Part shown: one piece after another, positions 37,968 to 46,910 of the stretch
Numbering within the stretch: the stretch's first letter is position 1
How the letters are laid out: each line of letters begins with the position of its first letter
Origin: Planctomycetota bacterium
GTDB lineage: Bacteria > Planctomycetota > UBA1135 > UBA2386
Direction: 5' to 3'
Assembly: GCA_016794425.1 (NCBI GenBank)
Contig: JAEUHR010000053.1
Span: 1-64,000, forward strand
DNA length: 64,000 bases
Position numbers and translations under genes: made by a program
The notes under the pieces: generated by a model
Told to the model about the DNA's origin: nothing
Database searches by the model: none
The model's input: only the letters and a program-made list of their open reading frames with translations

Positions 37968-38597
37968 GTGATCGAGGAGCCGACCGACTTCTGCCGTCTG
38001 TGGTTGTTCCGCCACCCGGAACTGGACCCGGCCCACGCCGCGTGCGCGGTCGGCGCCGGCCCGGCGGAGCTGAGCCGCCGCGGTCGCGCGCAGGTGCTGC
38101 GCTGGCTCGACCGGTTGAAGCCGGTCACGATCGCGGCCGTGTACGCGAGCTCGCAGCCGCAGTGTCTGGGCCCGGCGCGCGCGCTCGCCGAGGGGCGCGG
38201 GCAGGAGGCGCGAGCCGACGACCGGCTGCGCGACCAGGAGATGGGCCGCTGGCAGGGCCGCGCGTGGCAGGACGTCATGCGCGACGAGGACTCAGCCGTG
38301 CGCACGTTCTTCGCGGAGTTCGGCGAGGCGAAGGCGCCGGGCGGCGAGAGCCTCGGCGAGGCGGTCGAACGCGTGCTGTCGTGGTGGACCGAGACGATGC
38401 CGGCGGTTGCGGGCCGCTCGCTCGCGGTCGTGCTGCCAGGTTCGCTGCTGAGCGGGTTCACGGCGGCGATGCTCGGCATGCGGTTGTCGCGCTGCTTCTC
38501 GCTGCAGCTGCCGCACGGCGGTCTCGGCGTGCTGGACGTGTTCCAGAACGGTGCCCGCATCACGGCCTGGAACCCCGACGCGCTGGCGGCGGAGTGA
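37968..38597 (+). CDS. Degenerate histidine phosphatase superfamily protein
   Basis: 209 residues on the phosphoglycerate mutase fold. The catalytic RHG is RHP (LFRHPELD), the nucleophile histidine being kept. The second arginine motif is replaced by ASSQPQC, GGESLGEAVERVL is normal, and the second catalytic histidine (usually SHG) is replaced by VLPGSLLSG. Loss of that histidine suggests weak or lost phosphatase activity and a binding role. GTG start; the gene is divergent from the KaiC-like gene, with 74 bases between them, and is followed at three bases by two small membrane protein genes. Confidence 0.72.
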   Translation: MIEEPTDFCRLWLFRHPELDPAHAACAVGAGPAELSRRGRAQVLRWLDRLKPVTIAAVYASSQPQCLGPARALAEGRGQEARADDRLRDQEMGRWQGRAWQDVMRDEDSAVRTFFAEFGEAKAPGGESLGEAVERVLSWWTETMPAVAGRSLAVVLPGSLLSGFTAAMLGMRLSRCFSLQLPHGGLGVLDVFQNGARITAWNPDALAAE

Positions 38598-38600
38598 CCG

Positions 38601-39110
38601 ATGCAGCTCGCCGACGTGCTGCCCTGGGCCTGGGGTGCGACCGCCGCGCTGGCGGCCTGGCGCACACGCGGTGCCGGCGGCCGGTCGTGGTGGTGGCCGT
38701 GTGCCGGGGCGCTGCTGCTGCTGAGCCTGTACGCGCTCGGCTGGAACAAGCCGATCTACCTGGCCGGCAAGAACGCGCTGATCTGGCTCGGCGTCTACGA
38801 GGCCCGGTTGTGGTTCAAGGTCGCGATCGGGCTGGTCGTGTTCCCGCTGCTGCTGTGGGCCGCGCGGCAGGCGTTCGTCTGGTCGCGGCGTCTGTCGGCG
38901 CTGCAGCGCGCGGCGCTGGCGGTGATGGCCGTCAACGTGTTCTACATCACGGTGCGCACGCTGTCGGTCGACGGCTGGATGCCGCTCTGCATCGGCGTCG
39001 AGCCCGGCAAGAGTCTGCTCGGCGCCGCGCTGGCCCTTGGTGCGCTGCTGTGCACCGCGTTGGCGCGGCCTCGACCCGCGCCGGAGGAACATGGTCTGGA
39101 CCGACGGTGA
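38601..39110 (+). CDS. Small polytopic membrane protein, function unknown
   Basis: 169 residues with about four predicted helices (30-50, 66-90, 105-120, 136-156). Not recognised. Part of an apparent operon with the phosphatase-like gene (three bases upstream) and another membrane protein gene that overlaps its 3' end by 20 bases. Confidence 0.65.
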   Translation: MQLADVLPWAWGATAALAAWRTRGAGGRSWWWPCAGALLLLSLYALGWNKPIYLAGKNALIWLGVYEARLWFKVAIGLVVFPLLLWAARQAFVWSRRLSALQRAALAVMAVNVFYITVRTLSVDGWMPLCIGVEPGKSLLGAALALGALLCTALARPRPAPEEHGLDRR

Positions 39111-39645
39111 CGGCTTCGACGCCCCGCTGCTCGAGGGCGTCGTGTGGGGGCTCGCGGCGGCTGGGGCGATCGTGCGCTGCCGGCGCGCGCCGGCGCCGGT
39201 GCGGCCCGGCTGGCTGCTGATCGCCGCGGCACTGCTGCTGATCGTGGTCGACAAGGCGTTCGACGTGCACGCGCTGGCGCACGCGGTCGGCGCCTGGTGC
39301 GCTGCCGCGCTCGACCCCGAACACCACCTGCGCGGGCCGAACGCGGCCTACCGCCACGTGGCGCTCGCGCTCGGTGCCGTCGGTGCCGTCGGCGCGGCCG
39401 CGTGGTGGCTGCGGCGGGACGCGAGCTTCGGCCGCGGCAAGGTCCTCTGTTGCGCCGGTCTCGGGTTGGTCGTCGCGCTGCTCGCGGCGCGCCTGGCGCC
39501 GGGGCTCGAGGCGTTCTTGCCCGACTGGATCACGAAGGCGGTCGAACTCGCGGCGTGGCTGCTGGTCGTCACCGGGCTGCGCCGCGGCGACGACGGCGCG
39601 GCGCCGGGGCGGCCACCGGGCGGCGTCGTCGACGGCTTCGTGTGA
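39091..39645 (+). CDS. Small polytopic membrane protein, function unknown
   Basis: 184 residues, five probable helices. Start ATG 39091 is preceded by GGAGG at 39083-39087 and is preferred over the upstream in-frame GTG, which would extend the overlap with the preceding gene. The first loop carries VVDKAFDVHALAHAVGAW. Not recognised; probably functions with the membrane protein encoded just upstream. Confidence 0.65.
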   Translation: MVWTDGDGFDAPLLEGVVWGLAAAGAIVRCRRAPAPVRPGWLLIAAALLLIVVDKAFDVHALAHAVGAWCAAALDPEHHLRGPNAAYRHVALALGAVGAVGAAAWWLRRDASFGRGKVLCCAGLGLVVALLAARLAPGLEAFLPDWITKAVELAAWLLVVTGLRRGDDGAAPGRPPGGVVDGFV

Positions 39646-39664
39646 GCCGCGGCGCCGCGGGCTG

Positions 39665-39967
39665 CTACGACTTCGCGTCGCTGTCCTTCTTGGTCATCTT
39701 GCAGCCGGCCGGCGCATCGCCGGTGCCGCACGCGGGCGTGCAGCCGCCGCCGGCGTCCTTCTTCGCGTCGCTCGAGTAGGAGCTGCCGCGGTAGTCGGTT
39801 TCGTAGAAGCCGGAACCCTTGAAGATCACGCCGGCGCCGGCGCCGATCAGCCGCTCGAGCGCGCTCTTCTTGCACGCCGGGCACTTGCGCAGCGCCTTCG
39901 CGGACATCGACTGGAACTCCTCGAAGCGATGGCCACAGGCCGAGCACAGGTAGTCGTAGGTGGGCAT
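39665..39967 (-). CDS. FmdB-family zinc ribbon protein
   Basis: 100 residues. The N-terminus MPTYDYLCSACGHRFEEFQ and the pair CSAC ... CPAC are diagnostic of the FmdB putative regulatory protein family, which binds zinc. The middle (GVIFKGSGFYETDYR) is also conserved in the family. The tail adds a cysteine-rich stretch (CTPACGT). Last gene of the heat-shock gene row; the family is often found near chaperone or redox genes but has no settled function. Confidence 0.88.
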   Translation of the reverse strand: MPTYDYLCSACGHRFEEFQSMSAKALRKCPACKKSALERLIGAGAGVIFKGSGFYETDYRGSSYSSDAKKDAGGGCTPACGTGDAPAGCKMTKKDSDAKS

Positions 39968-40002
39968 GGTCGGTCCTCCAGGTGCAGTGGGTCGGTTCGG
40001 GG

Positions 40003-40524
40003 TCAGGTCGCGGCGGGGCCGGCGACGACGACGCGGCTGTGCCGCACGACGCGATCGCCGAGCTGGTAGCCGGTCTGCAGCACGCGCAGGATGCGGCCTT
40101 CCGGCACGCCGGGCGTCGGTTCGACGGCCACGGCCTCGTGCCGCAACGGATCGAAGTTCTGGCCCTGCGCCGGGATCTCGACCAGGCCGTGGTGTTCGAG
40201 CACCGACGCCAGCATCGAGCGCACCATGCGCACGCCTTCCAGCAGCACCTTCGGGTCCTGGTCGGCCGCGGCCAGCGCCATGCCGAACGTGTCGAGCACC
40301 GGCAGCAGTTCCTGCGTCAGGCCCTCGAGCACGCGCCGGCGGCCGTCGTCGAGTTCCTGCTTCTGGCGCCGCCGCATGTTGGCCAGGTCGGCCATCGTGC
40401 GCGCCAGCTGCTGCTCGAAGTTGTCGCGTTCTTCCTTGAGGCGCACCAGTTCCTGCTCGTGGGCCGGAATCTCGACCACGGGCTCGTCCTGCGGCGCGTC
40501 CGGGGTGTCGTTGGTCTCGTGCAC
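40003..40524 (-). CDS. grpE: GrpE nucleotide exchange factor
   Basis: 173 residues. A long N-terminal helix (LVRLKEERDNFEQQLARTMAD) dimerises the protein; the DnaK-binding beta domain includes FDPLRHEAVAVEP and the end GYQLGDRVVRHSRVVV. It opens DnaK to exchange ADP for ATP. GTG 40524 is preferred; a TTG at 40554 would add ten residues. dnaK itself is not in the window, but dnaJ lies directly upstream in the same orientation. Confidence 0.92.
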   Translation of the reverse strand: MHETNDTPDAPQDEPVVEIPAHEQELVRLKEERDNFEQQLARTMADLANMRRRQKQELDDGRRRVLEGLTQELLPVLDTFGMALAAADQDPKVLLEGVRMVRSMLASVLEHHGLVEIPAQGQNFDPLRHEAVAVEPTPGVPEGRILRVLQTGYQLGDRVVRHSRVVVAGPAAT

Positions 40525-40571
40525 GGTTGGTTCCGTTCGGGGAATGGGTCGCAAGCGGGGCGGGAGCAGGG

Positions 40572-41708
40572 TCAGGAGAAGATGTCCTTCACCTTCTCGA
40601 AGATGGTCTTCTTGGCGTTCTTCTTGCCCTTGCGGCCACCGTCGAGCTCGTCGAACCGCCGCAGCAGTTCTTCCTGTTCGCCGGTGATCTTGCGGGGCAC
40701 GTCGACCTGCACCTGTACGACGAGGTTGCCGCGGCCATAGCCGTCGGCTCGCGGCAGGCCGTGGTTGCGCACGCGCAGCTTCTCGCCGGGCTGGGTGCCG
40801 GCCGGGATCTTCATGGCGACGGTCTCGCCGGTGATGGTCGGGATCTCGATCTCGTCGCCCATGACCGCCTGCCGGAACGAGATGCGCGACTGCATCAGCA
40901 GGTCGTCGCCGAACCGCGTGTAGACGTCGTGCTCCTTGACGTGCAGCACGACCACCAGGTCGCCGGCCGGGCCGCCGCCGTCACCGGGCTCGCCGTGGCC
41001 GACGATGCGCTCGGTGTGGCCGGACTCGATGCCGGCCGGGATCGTGATCGTGATCGGCGCGTCCTTCGGCACGGCACCGCGGCCTTCGCACTTCGGGCAC
41101 GGATCCTCGACCAGTTCACCCTGGCCGGCGCAGGTCGGGCAGACCTGGCGCAGCTGGAAGAAGCCCTGCGACCGCACCACCTGACCGTGGCCGCCGCAGG
41201 TGCCGCAGCGCTTCTTCTTGGTGCCGGCGCGAGCGCCGGAGCCGCTGCACGCGTCGCAGCGCTCGGCGCGCTTCAGTTCGATCGTCTTCTTGACGCCGGT
41301 CGCGACCTCTTCGAGCGTCAGCTCGAGGTCGACCTTGAGGCTCGCGCCGCGCCGGCCGCGGCCGCGGCGGCCGCCACCGCCGAAGAACTGTTCGAAGAAC
41401 CCGCCGTTGCCGCCGAACAGGTCGCCGAACGCAGCGAACACGTCCTCGGCCGACGCGAAGCCCTGGCCGCCCTGCGGTCCGTCGACGCCGGCGTGGCCGT
41501 ACTGGTCGTAGCGCTGGCGCTTCTGGGCGTCGCCGAGCACCGCATAGGCCTCGGCGGCTTCCTTGAAGCGCCGCTCGGCGTCGGCGTTGCCTGGGTTGCG
41601 ATCCGGGTGGTTCTCGAGCGCGAGCTTGCGGTAGGCCCGCTTGATCGTGTCGTCGTCGGCCGACCGGGCGACGCCGAGCACTTCGTAGTAGTCGCGCTTC
41701 TGGGTCAT
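40572..41708 (-). CDS. dnaJ: Chaperone DnaJ
   Basis: 378 residues. The J domain carries the HPD tripeptide (ENHPDRNPG) that stimulates DnaK ATPase; a Gly/Phe-rich linker (FGGNGGFFEQFFGGGG) follows; then four zinc-finger motifs CxxCxGxG (CDACSGSG, CGTCGGHG, CPTCAGQG, CPKCEGRG) and the C-terminal substrate-binding domain. This is a type I DnaJ. Between groL and dnaJ is a strong hairpin at 41736-41771. Confidence 0.96.
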   Translation of the reverse strand: MTQKRDYYEVLGVARSADDDTIKRAYRKLALENHPDRNPGNADAERRFKEAAEAYAVLGDAQKRQRYDQYGHAGVDGPQGGQGFASAEDVFAAFGDLFGGNGGFFEQFFGGGGRRGRGRRGASLKVDLELTLEEVATGVKKTIELKRAERCDACSGSGARAGTKKKRCGTCGGHGQVVRSQGFFQLRQVCPTCAGQGELVEDPCPKCEGRGAVPKDAPITITIPAGIESGHTERIVGHGEPGDGGGPAGDLVVVLHVKEHDVYTRFGDDLLMQSRISFRQAVMGDEIEIPTITGETVAMKIPAGTQPGEKLRVRNHGLPRADGYGRGNLVVQVQVDVPRKITGEQEELLRRFDELDGGRKGKKNAKKTIFEKVKDIFS

Positions 41709-41735
41709 CTCGAGAACGGAACTGCCGATGCCAAC

Positions 41736-41771
41736 GCGGGGATGGGGGCCCAATCGGCCGCCCATCCCCGC
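41736..41771 (-). terminator. Eleven-base-pair hairpin between groL and dnaJ
   Basis: Perfect inverted repeat GCGGGGATGGG (41736-41746) and CCCATCCCCGC (41761-41771) with a 14-base loop. No T-run follows on either strand, so it may be an attenuating or RNA-processing hairpin that lets dnaJ be expressed at a different level from groL. Confidence 0.4.
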
Positions 41772-41815
41772 CGACTGAGTCCGGGGAACAGGTTCAGCGC
41801 CCGCCGGGGCCGGGA

Positions 41816-43426
41816 TCAACTGGTGCTGCCCTCGACGGCCTTCTTGTCCTCCTGGATCGAGGTGACCATCGTGTTCGTGGTCAGCATCAGGCCGGCGATG
41901 CTGGCTGCGTTCTGCAGCGCGCAGCGCACGACCTTGGTCGGATCGACGATGCCGGCCTGGAACATGTCGACCCACTCGCCGGTCAGCGCGTTGAAGCCCT
42001 CGTTCGGCTTCTTCGACAGCGCTTCGTCGACGACGACCGAGCCGTCCTCGCCGGCGTTCTCGGCGATCTGGCGCATCGGCGCTTCGCAGGCGCGCTTCAG
42101 GATCTCGACGCCGAACTGCTGGTCGCCCTTGACCTTCAGCGTGTCGAGCACCTTGCTGGCGCGCAGCAGCGCGACACCGCCGCCGGGCACGATGCCCTCT
42201 TCGACGGCGGCCCGGGTCGCGTTCAACGCGTCCTCGATGCGCTGCTTCTTCTGCTTCATGTCGGCCTCGGTCATCGCGCCGGAACGGATGATCGCGACGC
42301 CGCCGGTCAGCTTCGCGAGCCGCTCCTGCAGCTTCTCGCGGTCGTAGTCCGACGTCGTGCGCTCGATCTGGCTGCGGATGCTGTCGGCGCGGGCCGTGAT
42401 CTCGGCCTTCTTGCCGGCGCCGCCGATGATCGTCGTCGCGTCCTTGCTGATGCGCACCTTCTGCGCCGTGCCGAGCTGCTCGAGCGTGACGTTCTCCAGC
42501 TTCAGACCGAGGTCCTCGCTGATGAACTGGCCGCCGCACAGGGTCGCGATGTCCTGCAGCATGGCCTTGCGGCGGTCGCCGAAGCCAGGCGCCTTGACCG
42601 CGACGACCTGCAGCACGCCCTTCAGGCGGTTGACGACCAGCGCCGCGAGCGCCTCGGACTCGATGTCCTCGGCGACGATCACCAGCGGCTTGCCGGCGCG
42701 CGAGACCTGCTCGAGCAGCGGGATCATCTCGCGCACGCTCGAGATCTTCTTCTCGTGCACGAGGATCACGGCGTTCTCGAACGACGACTCCATCGTCTTC
42801 GGGTCGGTGATGAAGTACGGCGACACGTAGCCCTTGTCGAACTGCATGCCGTCGACGTGCTCGAGCTCGACGTTGGCGCTCTTGCCCTCTTCGACCGTCA
42901 CGACGCCTTCGGCGCCGACCTTCATCATCGCCTCGGCGAGCAGCTTGCCGATCTCGGTGTCGTTGTTGGCCGAGATCGCGCCGACTTGCGCGATCTGCTC
43001 GCGGCTCTTGTTGTCGATCTTCTTCGCCATGCCGGCGAGCTTCTCGACGATCGCGGCGACGGCGGCGTCGATGCCGGCGCGCAGGTGGTTCGGGTCGACG
43101 CCCGAGGTCAGGTAGCGCTGGCCGATCGTCAGGATCGCCTCGGCGAGCACGGTCGCGGTCGTCGTGCCGTCACCGGCGACGTCGTTGGTCTTGCTGGCGA
43201 CCTCGCGCACGAGCTTCGCGCCCATGTTCTCGAACGGGTCCTCGAGCTCGACCTCCTTGGCGACCGTGACACCGTCCTTGGTGACCTGCGGGCCGCCGAA
43301 CGACTTCTCGATGATGACGTTCTTGCCGGCCGGGCCGAGCGTGACCTTGACGGCTCTGGCGAGCTTCTGGACGCCTTCGACTGCCTTACGGCGTGCGACG
43401 TCGTCGTACATGATCTGCTTGCCCAT
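41816..43426 (-). CDS. groL: Chaperonin GroEL, second copy
   Basis: 536 residues, full-length GroEL with the ATP-site motifs DGTTTAT and GDGTTTATVLAEA and the apical EDPFENMGAKLV. It lacks the flexible Gly-Gly-Met tail and instead ends in EDKKAVEGSTS. This suggests a specialised chaperonin that may not confine substrate in the usual way. It starts four bases after the groES stop and has GGAGG in front of the ATG, so it is the distal gene of a groES-groEL pair. Confidence 0.96.
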   Translation of the reverse strand: MGKQIMYDDVARRKAVEGVQKLARAVKVTLGPAGKNVIIEKSFGGPQVTKDGVTVAKEVELEDPFENMGAKLVREVASKTNDVAGDGTTTATVLAEAILTIGQRYLTSGVDPNHLRAGIDAAVAAIVEKLAGMAKKIDNKSREQIAQVGAISANNDTEIGKLLAEAMMKVGAEGVVTVEEGKSANVELEHVDGMQFDKGYVSPYFITDPKTMESSFENAVILVHEKKISSVREMIPLLEQVSRAGKPLVIVAEDIESEALAALVVNRLKGVLQVVAVKAPGFGDRRKAMLQDIATLCGGQFISEDLGLKLENVTLEQLGTAQKVRISKDATTIIGGAGKKAEITARADSIRSQIERTTSDYDREKLQERLAKLTGGVAIIRSGAMTEADMKQKKQRIEDALNATRAAVEEGIVPGGGVALLRASKVLDTLKVKGDQQFGVEILKRACEAPMRQIAENAGEDGSVVVDEALSKKPNEGFNALTGEWVDMFQAGIVDPTKVVRCALQNAASIAGLMLTTNTMVTSIQEDKKAVEGSTS

Positions 43427-43430
43427 CGGT

Positions 43431-43724
43431 TCAGCCCTCCACCTTGGCGAGGATCTCGTTCTCGCGCAGGATCTTGTAGTCCTCGCCGTCGACCTTGACG
43501 TCGCTGCCGGCGTACTTGCCGAACAGCACGATGTCGCCCTTCTTGACGTCGAGCTGCAGCCGCTTGCCGTCCTTGCCGAGGCGGCCGTTGCCGACCGCGG
43601 TCACCTTGCCGCGCTGCGGCTTCTCCTTCGCGGTGTCGGGCAGCAGGATGCCGCCGGCGGTCTTCTCTTCGGCGTCGAGCACCTTCAGCACGACGCGATC
43701 GTCCAGGGGTCGCAGGGATGCCAT
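43431..43724 (-). CDS. groS: Co-chaperonin GroES
   Basis: 97 residues with the mobile loop (EEKTAGGILLPDTAKEKPQ) that caps GroEL. Full length. A GGAG lies upstream of the ATG. It lies between two GroEL genes and follows the first GroEL by 55 bases. Confidence 0.96.
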   Translation of the reverse strand: MASLRPLDDRVVLKVLDAEEKTAGGILLPDTAKEKPQRGKVTAVGNGRLGKDGKRLQLDVKKGDIVLFGKYAGSDVKVDGEDYKILRENEILAKVEG

Positions 43725-43779
43725 GTTCTTCTACTCCGGATGAATGGGGTTCTGGTGTGGGGTGGGGTCGTGCGCCGCG

Positions 43780-45399
<1,620 letters not shown>

Positions 45400-45704
45400 C
45401 ACAACCTCAGGGGGAATCCTGGATACTTCTTTCGTGGTGGGTGGCGGCCCGGGCCACCGCGTGGGCGGCACCGGCGGCCGGGCGGCCCGCGAATGGCGAG
45501 GCCCGGCAGTGGGCGCGCCGCAAAGCAACAGTGGTGCCGATTGCGACCGGCTCGCGATCGGCCGCGGTGGTGACGATGCAACCCGAGTCTGACAACAAAC
45601 TTGAAGCGCGTTTGCGGCAGCGGTCGGAGCCTGCGTTCCGCACCGATGAACGCCAAACTGGCAGTCCGACCCGATTCCGGCGCGGGCCTGGCCGCCATTC
45701 TGGC

Positions 45705-46910
45705 ATGGCGATGCAGGTGGCGCTGGGGGCGCTGGTTGCGCTGGCTGGCGCGGTTGCGCCCGCAGCCCAGACGAACCCGTTCGAGCTCTCGCTGCGTGAT
45801 GGCCGCACCGTGCTGGCCAGCAGCCTGCGCGGCGACCCGCAGCGCGGCTTCGAGGCCGTGGTCGACGGCGCGCCGCGGCGCATCGGTGCCGACGAACTGG
45901 TCGCCGTGCACGGGGCCGCGGCGAAGGTCGTCGAACTGCCTGCGCTGCACGCGCCCGACGGCGACGTGGTCTACGGGCAGCTGGTCGGCGGCGACGCGAA
46001 CGGCGACACGGTCGAACTGCAGTCGCCGGTGCTCGGTCGCCAGGAGTTCCGCATCGACCGCGTCGCCGCGATCGCGGCCGCCGGAGTGCGCGACCCGCTG
46101 CGCCTGCACCTGCCGGATGGTGTCGCCGAAGCGATCTTCCTGCGCGCGGGAGTCGGCCACGACATGCTCGCCGGCGCCCTGCACCGCTGCGGTGACACCG
46201 GCGTGCTGTTCGCGCCGGACGGCGCCGACGCGCCGCGCTGGTTCGCGCCGCAGTCGTTCGTCGCGCTGCGGATCGCCGACCCGACCGAACGGCGCGCGGC
46301 GCCGGCGGCCTGGTTGACCACGCGCACCGGCGACCGGCTCGCGGTTGCGCTGCGGCGCTGGACCGAAGCGGCCGTGCAGCTCGAACTCGACGGTGGTGCG
46401 GTCGTCGACCTGCGGGTGGCCGACCTCGCCTGCCTGTGCTTCACCGCCGCCGGCACGTTCGCTTCCGACCTCGTGCCGACCGAGGTGACCGAGAGCGGTA
46501 TCGATGCCGAGGTGCTCTACCCGTGGCAACGCGATCGTTCGGTGCTCGGCGATCCGCTGGTCGTCGGCGGCCGTAGCCACGCCAAGGGGCTCGGCGTGCA
46601 CAGCCGCAGCCGGCTCGTGTTCGCGGTGCCGGCCGACGCGGCGTTCGTCTGGACGCGCGTCGGCCTCGACGACGCGGGGCTCGCTGCCGGCGTCGCGGCC
46701 GAGGTCGACGTGCGCGTGCTGGTCGACGGCGCCGTGAAGTTCGAGCAGCGCGGCCTGCGCGCCGGCCGTCCGCGCGACAGCGGCCTGCTGCCGGTCCGCG
46801 CCGGGCAGACGGTCGCGTTCGAGGTCGACTGCGGGCGGGGCCGCGACGTCGGCGACCGCGTCGACTGGTTGTCGCCGGTGTTCCTGCCGGCGGCGGGTCG
46901 CCGGCCGTGA
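45705..46910 (+). CDS. Exported protein with C-terminal NPCBM/NEW2-like domain
   Basis: 401 residues with a signal peptide (LGALVALAGAVAPAAQ). The middle 200 residues are beta-rich with repeated LRDG.TV, LPDG, FAPDG-type turns. About 255-400 matches the NPCBM (novel putative carbohydrate-binding module) pattern found in sugar-binding enzymes: GGRSHAKGLGVHSRSRLVF, then a galactose-binding-like beta fold. Probably an exported glycan-binding protein. Its stop overlaps the GTG of the VWA protein gene (GTGA). The ATG is the first of two in the MAMQ start. Confidence 0.75.
   Translation: MAMQVALGALVALAGAVAPAAQTNPFELSLRDGRTVLASSLRGDPQRGFEAVVDGAPRRIGADELVAVHGAAAKVVELPALHAPDGDVVYGQLVGGDANGDTVELQSPVLGRQEFRIDRVAAIAAAGVRDPLRLHLPDGVAEAIFLRAGVGHDMLAGALHRCGDTGVLFAPDGADAPRWFAPQSFVALRIADPTERRAAPAAWLTTRTGDRLAVALRRWTEAAVQLELDGGAVVDLRVADLACLCFTAAGTFASDLVPTEVTESGIDAEVLYPWQRDRSVLGDPLVVGGRSHAKGLGVHSRSRLVFAVPADAAFVWTRVGLDDAGLAAGVAAEVDVRVLVDGAVKFEQRGLRAGRPRDSGLLPVRAGQTVAFEVDCGRGRDVGDRVDWLSPVFLPAAGRRP

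Noticed and set aside
36185..38749. Minus-strand frame extending the porin to 1145 residues
   Set aside because: It runs through the KaiC-like gene in a different frame; the porin has a clean signal peptide at 36184.
45400..45704. CIRCE or heat-shock promoter upstream of groL
   Set aside because: No TTAGCACTC/GAGTGCTAA dyad; the CTTGAA near 45600 is on the wrong strand and lacks a partner box.
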